A DNA stretch of 64,000 nt from Collimonas sp. PA-H2. GTDB lineage: Bacteria > Pseudomonadota > Gammaproteobacteria > Burkholderiales > Burkholderiaceae_D. Of this stretch, positions 27,114-35,676 are shown in pieces. Within the stretch, counting starts at the first letter, position 1, and each line of letters begins with the position of its first letter. The stretch covers positions 434,001 to 498,000 of the forward strand of contig NZ_PDBX01000001.1 of assembly GCF_002564105.1 (NCBI RefSeq), given 5' to 3'. The position numbers were made by a program, and so were the translations under genes. The notes below the pieces were generated by a model that had not been told where the DNA came from, made no database searches, and saw nothing but the letters and a program-made list of their open reading frames with translations.

Positions 27114-27815
27114 TTACTTGCTCAAGCCCATCTTCCGATTCAGCCGCATCGACTTCATGCGGCGCATGGTGGCGCTGGCCGTGTGCGCCTTCATCTGCGC
27201 CTTGCGAATACTGACTTTCTGCTTGGCAGTCAGGCGAACCCGGCCCGAGATCCGCTTATTGATCCGCACCTTCTTGCCCTTGCGGATCACCATGCGCTTC
27301 TTGTAGGTGGCGTCCAGCACTGCATCGCTGCCCTCGTCGCCAAAAACAAAATTGTCGATATCGGCGCTCGACGCATCGTCGCCATCCGGCAAGCTAGCGG
27401 CCAGAAGATCCCGGATCCGGTCTGCGGCTGCTTCGTCCCAATCGTTCAGGAGCTTGCTACAATCCTCATCCGAGACACCCTTCTCGGCCAGGTAGTCCCA
27501 GGCGAATTCGAGCGCTGTTTCCAGCACGTCGGCTTCGTCGTCGCTCAGCTCACCGTCTTTGTTCGCATCGACCAGACCGACCATATTCGCCAGGAGGCGA
27601 TCAGCCAGAGTTTCATCTTCATCCAGATCATCGGTTTCGATCCACTCCTGGATGGTTGATGCCGTACCCAGTGCGATATGCGTAGCGGCATAGTCCGCCG
27701 CGGCATTGCTGTCTTCAGCATCAGACGCGGAATCCAGCACCGCCTGCCGGCCTTTATGCGCAACATCCTTGCTATGCAAGGTATTGCGAATCGCTGTTGC
27801 AGCTAAATGACTCAT
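27114..27815 (-). CDS. Acidic phage structural protein with EF-hand-like motif and basic tail
   Basis: A 233-residue protein. The middle is very acidic and includes DANKDGELSDDEAD, which fits an EF-hand calcium-binding loop (D-x-N-x-D-G-x-L-x-x-x-E). The last 60 or so residues are strongly basic (KKRMVIRKGKKVRINKR, RRMKSMRLNRKM). The start at 27815 has GAAAGGAAAAAG directly upstream; an upstream start was dropped. It follows the sheath gene by 28 bases. The split acidic/basic character suggests a DNA- or capsid-contacting structural protein; no named family was recognised. Confidence 0.5.
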   Translation of the reverse strand: MSHLAATAIRNTLHSKDVAHKGRQAVLDSASDAEDSNAAADYAATHIALGTASTIQEWIETDDLDEDETLADRLLANMVGLVDANKDGELSDDEADVLETALEFAWDYLAEKGVSDEDCSKLLNDWDEAAADRIRDLLAASLPDGDDASSADIDNFVFGDEGSDAVLDATYKKRMVIRKGKKVRINKRISGRVRLTAKQKVSIRKAQMKAHTASATMRRMKSMRLNRKMGLSK

Positions 27816-27843
27816 CTTTTTCCTTTCATTTTGTAAAGCCCGA

Positions 27844-29463
27844 TTAGCGGGATAGTGTTTGGGTAACAAAGGTTTGGCGATTGGTGCCGTCGTATTTCAA
27901 TGAATAGGACACGTCCATACGATCTGCCGGCCGCAGCGCATTGGGCTGCACCACATACTGAAACGCTTCCCCGTCCATCTCAGTGCTGGGCACGATCCAT
28001 TTAGCGGTCTTGGCATCCTTAAACAGCTTTTTAAGAAAGGCATCGGTCTTTTTGACGGACACTTCCATGGGGAGCTGTAAAGCCTCTTTGGCAAAGCGCG
28101 TGACCCAATCATCGATCGAGCTGGACATATCCGCCACCGAGATCAGTTTCTTCATCGACACCGCCGTCTTAGCGCAGGTCAGCGAATCGCTGAACACGTA
28201 TTTGCCGCCGCCGTTGTATTTGACGTAGATCACCGGATTAATTTTGGCATCGGCCAGATCGCTCAAATCGTCGTCAGGCGAGCAGATCTGAACAATGCCC
28301 GTTCTATCCAGCGGCCAGTTTTTACCGGCAATGGGGTAGTTTTTAGGCGCAAAGCCATTGGCGTCCGTCTGGGCATTGCGCAAACAACGACGGGCCACGT
28401 TGTAAGCCGAGGTGCCGAGCACCACTTTGCCATTCAGACCTAGCGGGTCGTCTGACTTCAACGGCGCCCAGAATGCCTGGCAGTAGTGAGAATCGAAGTT
28501 CAGTTGCGCAATGAAGGCCATCGCCGCTTCCGGCGACAGTGTGCCTGGCACGTCCCAGGCAAATTGCCGGTTGGTATCATAGGCCAGCTGGGCCAACGCC
28601 GACAGCAGCGCCGACGCATGCGAACCGCCGCTGACAATATAGGCGTAGTCGTGCTCCGTTTTCTGCAGCAAATCCCGCGCGCGTGCAAAGTCCGACACCC
28701 CGTAGGCGGTGCTGCCCTCGGTAAAATAGGTCATCACAGGAGAGATGGCGAACTTGGGCCGGCCATTGGCATCCCGTCCGTAGGCATTCGATGTCGGCGC
28801 AATCTTGGCACCACTGCCCACCAGCACTTCAACGTTTTCTGTCGTGCGCTCCACCACGTCAGGCAAATAGGCGCTTTGCTGATAGTCGTCCAGCGCCTCC
28901 GGATTGAGCGATCCGACAAATTCGTAGAGCGTATTCCGATCCTTGTCGCGCAGACGCAGTGTCACCTGGCGATTGGCGACAGGTGCGCCATTTTCCGCGA
29001 TTGCATCGGCATGTAGCTCGATCACCACACCGTCGTTGTAGCACTCAAGATGCTTTACAGACAACAAAAATGGCTTATCGGTCGGCACATCAGGAGCAAT
29101 CGTAAATTGCAGGTCCGTCGCCGGTGCTTCCGGCTGGGCCACGATGATGGTCGACAGCACGGCGGTGCTGGTCGTCAGACGCTGTACTACCGCTGAAGCC
29201 GCGCCCTTTTGCAAGGCTTCATAGACGTGGATATGCGCCTCGTTCAGCGCTGACGCACGCAAGGACTCGCCACGACCCAGTTTCTTCTGAAAATTGCCGC
29301 GATTCACGCGAAACGGCTTATCGATGCGCCCGCGCGTCGCGCGCATGATGATGCCAAACACCTGATCGGAATTATCCGGTGCAAAGCCATCAGTCATATC
29401 CCGCAATGGGTTCAGTTGCACACCCGACTGGGAGCCAAGCTGCCGGTTAAATGCAGTAGACAT
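27844..29463 (-). CDS. Contractile tail sheath protein
   Basis: A 539-residue protein with the layout of phage tail sheath proteins. An N-terminal region with GRIDKPFRVNRGNFQKKLG is followed by variable inserted domains and then the conserved C-terminal part: repeated strands such as WPLDRTGIVQIC, INPVIYVKYNGGGKYVF-like segments, VSMKKLISVADM and a C-terminal beta handshake arm (MDVSYSLKYDG). AAGGATTTTCT precedes ATG 29463. It lies downstream of the capsid gene under promoter P6. The sheath contracts to drive the tube through the target envelope. Confidence 0.75.
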   Translation of the reverse strand: MSTAFNRQLGSQSGVQLNPLRDMTDGFAPDNSDQVFGIIMRATRGRIDKPFRVNRGNFQKKLGRGESLRASALNEAHIHVYEALQKGAASAVVQRLTTSTAVLSTIIVAQPEAPATDLQFTIAPDVPTDKPFLLSVKHLECYNDGVVIELHADAIAENGAPVANRQVTLRLRDKDRNTLYEFVGSLNPEALDDYQQSAYLPDVVERTTENVEVLVGSGAKIAPTSNAYGRDANGRPKFAISPVMTYFTEGSTAYGVSDFARARDLLQKTEHDYAYIVSGGSHASALLSALAQLAYDTNRQFAWDVPGTLSPEAAMAFIAQLNFDSHYCQAFWAPLKSDDPLGLNGKVVLGTSAYNVARRCLRNAQTDANGFAPKNYPIAGKNWPLDRTGIVQICSPDDDLSDLADAKINPVIYVKYNGGGKYVFSDSLTCAKTAVSMKKLISVADMSSSIDDWVTRFAKEALQLPMEVSVKKTDAFLKKLFKDAKTAKWIVPSTEMDGEAFQYVVQPNALRPADRMDVSYSLKYDGTNRQTFVTQTLSR

Positions 29464-29472
29464 AGAAAATCC

Positions 29473-29901
29473 TTATTTTTTGTCGGTATTGGCCGCGTCG
29501 TCCGCTGCTGTGTCTGCCAGCGACTTCGATTCAGCACCAGCCTTTTTCTGACCTTTACCGCCAGCAGAAACCTTGGCGATTACCTCATCAGGCTGGCCGT
29601 CGTCCAACGCATCCAATGCCATCGCATCGCCCCATTGGTTCAGTTCCGACAGCGAATCCACATCCGACGCAAAGCGCGTTAACTGGGCGTGATCCTTGAA
29701 GCTGATCTCGATCTGGTTGTCTGGCGCGCTGAAATTCGGATTTAGCTCGGCCCGGACATCGGGAAACACCAGGTTGCGCGGTGTGTTATTCGTAAGTCGC
29801 AAAGCGAGAGGAAATTCGGATTTTCCGAATGCCTCTTCGACCAATGCATTGACGCTCTTCCCCGTCAGGGAAGAAGCGCCCAAATGTAATGTGTTTGCCA
29901 T
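29473..29901 (-). CDS. Small structural protein between capsid and sheath genes
   Basis: A 142-residue protein. Its first half is beta-rich (LALRLTNNTPRNLVFPDV, NQIEISFKD) and its C-terminal third is disordered and charged, ending KSLADTAADDAANTDKK. It has AAGGAGC upstream of its ATG. It lies between the capsid and sheath genes and may be a head decoration or completion protein, but no family was recognised. Confidence 0.45.
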   Translation of the reverse strand: MANTLHLGASSLTGKSVNALVEEAFGKSEFPLALRLTNNTPRNLVFPDVRAELNPNFSAPDNQIEISFKDHAQLTRFASDVDSLSELNQWGDAMALDALDDGQPDEVIAKVSAGGKGQKKAGAESKSLADTAADDAANTDKK

Positions 29902-29928
29902 TTGTGCTGCTCCTTCAATGTGGGTGGA

Positions 29929-31602
29929 TTAGTCGAGATTGATCACTTCGATGACAGCACATCCCATCGCGGACGGGAGATGTGGATTGACTGCCGTGAA
30001 ATTGCGCGCATAGAAGCCCTGCTTGTAGCGTTGGTCTTCGTCGGCGTTCATGTTGATCAACATCGGCGCCACGGCGTCGCCGAGGACGAACGGGTTGCGC
30101 GCCACCTGGGTCGAACGGCCGATACAAATGATCCGCGATGTTTTATGGTCCACATCCACAATACGCGGCGAGTAGTACACCTCGTACAGGCCAAACAGGC
30201 GACCGACGCGATAGATGCCAGGCCGCGCAGTGACGCCCGATGGCGTAAACAACGTGCTAGGCAGGCCCAGGAGCATCGCCGCCATCTTCTTCGACACGTA
30301 CAAATGGGTAATGCCGTGATCCATCGTGTCTTCGGCCATCTGCTGGCTGGCTGCACCGAGGATGCAAGAGCCGTCCTGCCAGATCTGTGCGCGGGTCTTT
30401 TCCAGACCTTGGGTATCCCACTTGAAATCCCAGACCATGGCATTGTTGGCGCCAATCCGCGCGGCCTTCTCCAACACCTGGTAGTGACGCTCATTGGCGA
30501 ACTGGTTACGAATGGCCAGCATGGACTCGCCCATGGGATTCAAGCCGATTTCATTGGCCATCTGCGTTTGGCTATCTGTCGATACAAAGGCGTTGGCCTT
30601 CCATGGCGAGGCGCGCAAGATAAAGCGCGTCGCAATGGTATTGACGATCGGGATAATGCCTTTGTTGTTCTCGAAGTCGATCACCGCTTCAGCAATCACT
30701 GGGGTGTTCGCTGGCAAGGCCGGTACAGTCGTCACTTTCACCGCGCCGGTATCCGAATTCATCGAACCGGACACGGTAAAGAGCGTACTGCCCAGACGCA
30801 CATAGCCACTGATCGGCGAGGCAGACGCCGGCGCGTCCGCGCTGGTTTCCTTCGCCACTGGCAAACCGTTGATGTAGATGATGGTACGGCCCTTGAGCAA
30901 CTTGGCCGACGGCGCATCCTGGTCGCAGGTATCCGCGGTCAGTTGAATCGGCGTCACCTTACCGCCGAAGTCGTCACCGGTGCGTTTCAGCAAGTGGGTG
31001 CGCTGTGCCGAGGTATAGGCTCGACCGCTCAAGACACCATCCATCAGGTCACCGGCACCATAATGGCCGAAGGTGCTACCAGCTTCATGCGAGACGATCA
31101 CCAGCGGCGCTTCATTGGAGCCGATATCGGCAGGTAGGTAATTGGCAACCGGAATGGCTTCGGCCATTGCTGCCGTGATCGAGATTACGGCGCGATTTTG
31201 CTGCAGCGACATCGGATCGTGCGCCAAGTTAGACGCCGAGTCGAGCTTATACCTGGATCGGGCATTTTCTGAGGTTGCATAGGCTTGATGAATAGCCCAT
31301 TGCAACACGTCTGCGGTTGGCTCGACGCCATGTTCCGCTTCGTAGAAGGCTGCGCCATCCAGAATTGCTCCCGCGATGCCGGCACGGCCATCGCCCGACT
31401 CATCGAAGAGGATCTGCAGGTCCTCTGGAACCTCGACACCAGTAATCGATGCGGACAGGCTCTGTGCATCGGCAATGAATGCGCCGGCGCTGGCAGAATC
31501 AAACACGCCGGTGCTGCTGACCGCCGTTTCCTTCAACTTCGTGTAAAACGTACTGACTTTTTCTGTTTTTGCGTTGTTATATTCCGCATGTTGCTTTGGC
31601 AT
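29929..31602 (-). CDS. Major capsid protein (HK97-fold, myovirus type)
   Basis: A 557-residue protein. The N-terminal 120 residues could be a cleaved scaffold-like arm. The rest fits a large-myovirus capsid protein: a long spine helix region (MLAIRNQFANERHYQVLEKA), then the P-domain strands MAEDTMDHGITHLYVSKKM, GLYEVYYSP and IICIGRSTQVARNPFVLG, and a C-terminal AVAPMLINMN to YKQGFYARN segment typical of gp23-like proteins. AAGGGTGATCT precedes ATG 31602. It is the first gene after promoter P6, about 69 bases downstream of the predicted start site. Confidence 0.7.
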   Translation of the reverse strand: MPKQHAEYNNAKTEKVSTFYTKLKETAVSSTGVFDSASAGAFIADAQSLSASITGVEVPEDLQILFDESGDGRAGIAGAILDGAAFYEAEHGVEPTADVLQWAIHQAYATSENARSRYKLDSASNLAHDPMSLQQNRAVISITAAMAEAIPVANYLPADIGSNEAPLVIVSHEAGSTFGHYGAGDLMDGVLSGRAYTSAQRTHLLKRTGDDFGGKVTPIQLTADTCDQDAPSAKLLKGRTIIYINGLPVAKETSADAPASASPISGYVRLGSTLFTVSGSMNSDTGAVKVTTVPALPANTPVIAEAVIDFENNKGIIPIVNTIATRFILRASPWKANAFVSTDSQTQMANEIGLNPMGESMLAIRNQFANERHYQVLEKAARIGANNAMVWDFKWDTQGLEKTRAQIWQDGSCILGAASQQMAEDTMDHGITHLYVSKKMAAMLLGLPSTLFTPSGVTARPGIYRVGRLFGLYEVYYSPRIVDVDHKTSRIICIGRSTQVARNPFVLGDAVAPMLINMNADEDQRYKQGFYARNFTAVNPHLPSAMGCAVIEVINLD

Positions 31603-31677
31603 AGATCACCCTTGTCGTAATTAAGATTTGCCCCAATGTCGGCGCAGGTGAAGTACCCACGCGGTATGTGCAATTCC

Positions 31678-31718
31678 ATTATTACGCGGTGACGTAGTGC
31701 TACTTTTGAAGGTTTTCC
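31678..31718 (-). promoter_or_regulatory. GGAAAACC promoter P6 (capsid-sheath unit)
   Basis: The box GGAAAACCTT starts at 31718, with AATAAT (five of six matches to TATAAT) beginning 35 bases downstream at 31683. The sequence around the box (AAGATGGAAAACCT) is identical to that of P5. It lies in the gap between the 158-residue gene and the capsid gene. Confidence 0.7.
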
Positions 31719-31731
31719 ATCTTCGCGGGAT

Positions 31732-32208
31732 TTAGGCCAATGCCGCAATATCCTCCGTGATGGCAGCAATGGCGACATCCAGTGCAGCCGATTTTTCCTG
31801 CAGGGCGATCTCCATTTTGGGCGCCGCCGTGCGTATGCTGTCCGGCAACTGGATACGCACCTTCGCCATGGCGGCCTGGAACTTGGAACGGCCGGCATCC
31901 ATCATGCCGACCATCTCGCCAATGGCGGCCACCTGGTCGTCCTGATGCTTGAGCGGCACGACCTTCCCATTCAGTTTCACTTGAAAAATATCCCCCGATT
32001 GTTTAATGGAAAACGTCACCACCTGGCTATCGGCGAACGTCAGTACCATTTCCCGGTAGGACACGCCGGATGAGCGTTTGATATTGGGAGAGATGTCGCC
32101 CTGGACAATGTGCGAGCCCGCACGCGCGAAGTAGCGCACTACCGCGCGAGTTGCTGCATCTTTCTTGCTGCCCATGTCGTCAAAACTGAAAATGAGGTTC
32201 TTTGCCAT
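31732..32208 (-). CDS. Phage-locus protein with DarA-like segment
   Basis: A 158-residue soluble protein. The middle (FADSQVVTFSIKQ, VKLNGKVVPLK, AGRSKFQAAMAK) resembles a segment of the 592-residue protein at 50813-52591 (LSDGQTLSIFF, LNKKDV, SATFQRANAK). I take this to be the N-terminal domain type of P1 DarA-like internal head proteins, which protect injected DNA from restriction; this is from memory of the family pattern and is uncertain. AGGAAAGAA precedes the ATG. It is the last gene of the tube-hub-spike unit. Confidence 0.45.
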   Translation of the reverse strand: MAKNLIFSFDDMGSKKDAATRAVVRYFARAGSHIVQGDISPNIKRSSGVSYREMVLTFADSQVVTFSIKQSGDIFQVKLNGKVVPLKHQDDQVAAIGEMVGMMDAGRSKFQAAMAKVRIQLPDSIRTAAPKMEIALQEKSAALDVAIAAITEDIAALA

Positions 32209-32229
32209 TTCTTTCCTAAGTGAATTTGA

Positions 32230-32820
32230 TTATGCTTTTGCCGGGCCAGTAGGTGGGCCGTCGTGTTCTTCGTGACGGTGCGATTCGACCCCGATGCCAT
32301 TGCTGATAATCTCGCCACCAGTATTCTCAATACCGCCTTGTATCTTGGCCGATGCCCCGCCGCTGCCGGAACCTGCCAACCCGCCTTGATACGTGAGCAG
32401 TCCAATGGAAGTAACCTTTTCGGAAAACGTTGCCTGCGGCGTTTTAACGTCGACCATTTCACTGGCATTGATCTCGTAGCGCGCGCAGTTAACGCGAAAT
32501 ATCCCGTCCGCGGTCAGCTCGATATTCGCGTGATGCCAGCGCCGCCAGTCAATCGCGTTGCCGGCCCTAGCATTGCGAAAGCCGGTAATGATCGGGTAGC
32601 GCGGGTCGCCACCCTCGAATGCCAGCCACACCAGATCGCCTGGTAGGATCTCAATTTCGGTCGCATGGCTGGCCGCACGGCTCTTGTCGCCAATCGGATA
32701 TTCAATCTCCGCCAACGGCAGCACATCGGCGCCATCCGTCAGGCCGGGAATCTCGACACGGCACTCGCGCGAGGCCGCCAAGTAGGACCGGACGATGCCG
32801 GGAACACGGGAAGGCAGCAT
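32230..32820 (-). CDS. Baseplate spike protein (gpV/gp5 OB-fold type)
   Basis: A 196-residue protein. Residues 55-85 carry the gpV/gp5-type OB-fold signature (LPGDLVWLAFEGGDPRYPIITGF). A beta-rich, probably helical-prism region follows, and the C-terminus has an HxH-type metal site in ESHRHEEHDG, as in the iron-tipped spikes of P2 and phi92. It forms the membrane-piercing tip on the hub. The gene begins three bases after the hub gene, with GGAAGAG upstream. Confidence 0.75.
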   Translation of the reverse strand: MLPSRVPGIVRSYLAASRECRVEIPGLTDGADVLPLAEIEYPIGDKSRAASHATEIEILPGDLVWLAFEGGDPRYPIITGFRNARAGNAIDWRRWHHANIELTADGIFRVNCARYEINASEMVDVKTPQATFSEKVTSIGLLTYQGGLAGSGSGGASAKIQGGIENTGGEIISNGIGVESHRHEEHDGPPTGPAKA

Positions 32821-32823
32821 GAC

Positions 32824-33717
32824 TTACTCTTCCAAAGTGCCAAGCCAGAACTTGGAATACAGGCGGCAATCACCGCCGTCCGATCCACTCTCGAAGGCAT
32901 GAGCAGCGGTGATGATGGCGTAGTTGACACGTTCTATCTGGATGACCTTGCCGGCATTGACGGTCGGCAGATAGTCAGATTTCAAGATTTTTTTCTGAAT
33001 CAAGGCGCGCGTCATGTTCCACAGAATGCGGGTATCGGTCCTTGGCTGATAACCGATAGCACGCACTTTGGAACGATTGCCATAGACAAATGCGCCGGAG
33101 GCATCAATCGAAAAGAAAGACGGCACCTCGTGGCGCTCCATGAAGCCGCTATCGATATTCTCAGTCGTATCTTGCTCCAAGCGCAATATCGGCTCTTGCT
33201 TGAAAATGTCCTGCAGGCGAATGAACGTGACTTCACGACCATCGGTATAAATCGCTCCGCCCTCTTCCTGCAGCACCTTGGCGACTTCGTAGCTCGGCAC
33301 GCCGCCGGCGTAACAGGCAAAGCGGGCAATCGGATAGTCCGCATTAATTTTGACGCGCGCGCCGCATGCGCCGTAAATACTGCCCAGCGTCGCGCTCTCC
33401 TTGATCACTGCCGTCTTACGACGGAAGGCTATTTGATGACATGGATCAAACAGCGCCACAATGTGCAAAGCAGCCATCTGGTCGCTTCCCTGGACGTTGG
33501 CCGACACCTTGCTGCGTTGAACCTGAACGATACGAAATTCGTAGCCCTCACTAGCTATGCGGATGGTTTCACCTTGCTTGAGCCCCGCGACCGTTGCGTC
33601 GGTCGCTCTGACGATCGCTTCCAGCGTCATCGGCACCGGCGCCAGATCGGAATGCAAGCAGGCGCTCAGCAGCAGATCGCCGCGCAGCACCGTACCGGAG
33701 GACAAAATCAGTTGCAT
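32824..33717 (-). CDS. Baseplate hub protein (gp27/gpD-like)
   Basis: A 297-residue protein between the 161-residue gene and the spike. Its predicted beta-rich layout (ILSSGTVLRGDLLLSACL, ADYPIARFACYAGGVPSYEVAKVLQEEGGAIYTDGREVTFI) is that of gp27/gpD hub proteins, which contain two tube-like domains and hold the spike. The VPSYEVAKVLQEEGG segment resembles the region in which gpD family members bind the tube end. Position next to the spike supports the call. Confidence 0.65.
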   Translation of the reverse strand: MQLILSSGTVLRGDLLLSACLHSDLAPVPMTLEAIVRATDATVAGLKQGETIRIASEGYEFRIVQVQRSKVSANVQGSDQMAALHIVALFDPCHQIAFRRKTAVIKESATLGSIYGACGARVKINADYPIARFACYAGGVPSYEVAKVLQEEGGAIYTDGREVTFIRLQDIFKQEPILRLEQDTTENIDSGFMERHEVPSFFSIDASGAFVYGNRSKVRAIGYQPRTDTRILWNMTRALIQKKILKSDYLPTVNAGKVIQIERVNYAIITAAHAFESGSDGGDCRLYSKFWLGTLEE

Positions 33718-33720
33718 GCG

Positions 33721-34206
33721 CTATACCGTCACGATAGGCATGCAGAACATCAAGCGCTGCACGTCCGTCTCTTTTTGGACGATGTCCTGGGCAATCTCGG
33801 ATGCCGAGCGGCCATAGACGTCCACACCCAGTGAGCGGGACGCTTCCAGGTAGACGGCGTTTTCTCGCTCGACGTAGAGGATGAACAATGAACGCACAAT
33901 CGCCCATTCGCTCTGCGTCAACGGCGTATCTAGCTCTACGAAATCGCTCGAGGGATACAGGTTGTCCGGAACGGGAAAGCGCGGATACGACGATGAAGAC
34001 TCCCAGGGGTCACGCGCCTCAGACGGCATTACTGCGACGGGAACCGCCGGCAGTAAAGCATCAAACGGCCCGTAGCCGCCGCAGTATCTGGCGGCGGCCA
34101 GCGCCTGTGCAAGCACCGTTTCTTCTTCTAGCACGATGCCTACCGGGCGCTCTGCTCCGCAAAAGAGCAATGCCAGCGCCTTCAGCGTTTTAGAAAACTC
34201 CCCCAT
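33721..34206 (-). CDS. Phage-locus structural protein, unassigned
   Basis: A 161-residue protein between tube and hub genes. The first half is hydrophobic and helical (LKALALLFCGAERPVGIVLEEE) and the second half acidic then helical (LTQSEWAIVRSLFILYVERENAV). Start 34206 lies six bases after the tube stop; a longer frame into the tube gene was discarded. By position it could be a tail completion or tape-measure-related chaperone; no family recognised. Confidence 0.45.
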   Translation of the reverse strand: MGEFSKTLKALALLFCGAERPVGIVLEEETVLAQALAAARYCGGYGPFDALLPAVPVAVMPSEARDPWESSSSYPRFPVPDNLYPSSDFVELDTPLTQSEWAIVRSLFILYVERENAVYLEASRSLGVDVYGRSASEIAQDIVQKETDVQRLMFCMPIVTV

Positions 34207-34211
34207 GGCGC

Positions 34212-34700
34212 TTAAGTATTGCCCGGAATTTCTTCGTTGAAGTAATGGAAAAACAGCGTTCCCGAGATATTGAGCACCTGCGAACGGTTTTCCCAATCGC
34301 GGTCTGGGTTATCCAGCTGGATGAAGCAGTCGTAGATCGGTTTAGCGACGGAGAACTTGGACGGCGTGCCTTCGTACACCTTGGCATTGAACTTGCCGCC
34401 GGTACGGATCAGGTTCAGCATCATTTTGGAGACATGACCGGCCTTGGTCTCCATCAAGGTGATTTGGCCTTGCTGATTGATTTTGACCTGCTGCGCCTCC
34501 CACTTCGCCGCGCCGAGCGGCATGGGGATTTCAATTTCGCCGGCGCTGGAGAGCTCAGGCCACGGAAACTGCTTGGTCAACAGCCACATCTGCTCAAAGC
34601 CCTCGATTTCAAAGGCGGCATCGCTGGAGATAGCTTTGTCGCCCATCGCCCGGGTGGTGTTGTAGAGGCTCTGCAGGTAAGCTGGATTGGATACGGTCAT
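34212..34700 (-). CDS. Tail tube protein
   Basis: A 162-residue protein of the size and beta pattern of myovirus tube proteins (gp19-like). Repeated strand motifs include GEIEIPMPLGAAKWEAQQVKI, ITLMETKAGHVSKMMLNLI and VLNISGTLFFHYFNEEIPG. It is the first gene after promoter P5 and has GAGGG before its ATG. Hub and spike genes follow in the same unit. Confidence 0.65.
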   Translation of the reverse strand: MTVSNPAYLQSLYNTTRAMGDKAISSDAAFEIEGFEQMWLLTKQFPWPELSSAGEIEIPMPLGAAKWEAQQVKINQQGQITLMETKAGHVSKMMLNLIRTGGKFNAKVYEGTPSKFSVAKPIYDCFIQLDNPDRDWENRSQVLNISGTLFFHYFNEEIPGNT

Positions 34701-34736
34701 GGTGCCCTCAAGCGGGTAAGTTAGATAATGCGCCTA

Positions 34737-34777
34737 ACTTTACCGGCTCATAAAGGCCAAGAACGAGGAGGTTTTCC
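34737..34777 (-). promoter_or_regulatory. GGAAAACC promoter P5 (tube-hub-spike unit)
   Basis: The box GGAAAACCTCC starts at 34777 and TAAAGT begins 35 bases downstream at 34742, giving a start site near 34730 and a 30-base leader before the tube ATG. Confidence 0.7.
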
Positions 34778-34797
34778 ATCTTCGGTATATAAAGATG

Positions 34798-35511
34798 TTA
34801 GGAATTCTCTTCGCTAATTCCTATAGGGTTTATTTTCTCTAGTCGGTAACCATAGCAATAGACAGTAGCGAGTCGATAGCCATTTTCTGGTCGTAGTTGT
34901 AGTTTAGTCCGTAAGCGGGAAACATGTGTATCAATGGTACGGGATGAAATGGCTATGCCGCGCGACCATACCGTCTCAAGGATATAGGTACGTGAAAGCG
35001 CATGATCCAGATTTCTAAAAAACAACAATGCAAGTTCAAATTCCTTTTGCGTAATCTCGATGAATTTGCCCGCCAAGATCAAGCGACCGGCGCGTGTTTC
35101 GAATAGATAATCGCCAAATGCGAGTTTATTACTCAAATTTTGAATTGGATAGGCGCGTCGTAACAAGGCTTGTACGCGCGCAATCAGTTCACCATGGCGG
35201 ATCGGTTTGATTATGTAGTCGTCGGCCCCCGCCGCCAGGGCTGCAACGATGTCATCCTCACTCGCACGACTGGTGATAAACAAGACTGGCAGAATCTTGG
35301 GAAATTTTTCTCTTATCCAGAGTAATACCTCGATTCCACTGAAATCTGGTCCTAGCCAATCTAGAATCAACATATCGTAGCTCTCTCTACGCAGCTGCTC
35401 CAATATTTCTTTACCGCTTTGATACGAATGACAAACATGTCCGACGGACGCGAGTACTTGGCAACTTAACCCGGTTTGACTGGAATCGTCATAAAGCACA
35501 GCAATTTTCAT
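34798..35511 (-). CDS. Orphan OmpR-family response regulator, atypical receiver
   Basis: A 237-residue receiver plus winged-helix regulator. Asp51 (LILDW) is the phospho-acceptor and IIKPIR holds the switch lysine. The first residue of the acidic pocket is tyrosine (VLYDDS) where its paralogue at 52793 has aspartate (ILDDDP), so phosphorylation may be altered. The DNA-binding region (SSRTIDTHVSRLRTKLQLRPENGYR) is nearly the same as in the 52793 protein, which implies a shared DNA target. No kinase gene is adjacent. It lies just upstream of promoter P5, same strand. GAGCGG precedes ATG 35511; an in-frame extension to 35577 was rejected. Confidence 0.85.
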   Translation of the reverse strand: MKIAVLYDDSSQTGLSCQVLASVGHVCHSYQSGKEILEQLRRESYDMLILDWLGPDFSGIEVLLWIREKFPKILPVLFITSRASEDDIVAALAAGADDYIIKPIRHGELIARVQALLRRAYPIQNLSNKLAFGDYLFETRAGRLILAGKFIEITQKEFELALLFFRNLDHALSRTYILETVWSRGIAISSRTIDTHVSRLRTKLQLRPENGYRLATVYCYGYRLEKINPIGISEENS

Positions 35512-35636
35512 ATAGTCCGCTCGTACCCGCCGGAGCCATCTACTAAGGTGAATGGCAACAAACACCAAAAATAGCAACTTGCCGTTGAAATACTCTCCAA
35601 TCGCATTAAAGTCATTGGTGAGTGAATAGGGGCCAC

Positions 35637-35664
35637 AAAAAAGCTCCGCGTCCGAAGCCTTTTT
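35637..35664 (-). terminator. Intrinsic terminator after the porin gene
   Basis: On the minus strand AAAAAGGCTTC and GGAGCTTTTTT form an 11-bp stem (two G-T pairs) with a 6-base loop and end in a T run, a dozen bases after the porin stop. It isolates the histidine operon from the phage-like half. Confidence 0.65.
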
Positions 35665-35676
35665 GTTTTTAATCTG

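Noticed and set aside
29818..29832. GGAAAATCC on the minus strand in the 29473-29901 gene
   Set aside because: The hexamer at 35 bases is GAATAA (two matches) and no unit starts nearby.
34286..34293. A GGAAAACC box on the minus strand inside the tube gene
   Set aside because: At 35 bases downstream the sequence is CGCTGT, not a -10 hexamer, and it is inside coding sequence.
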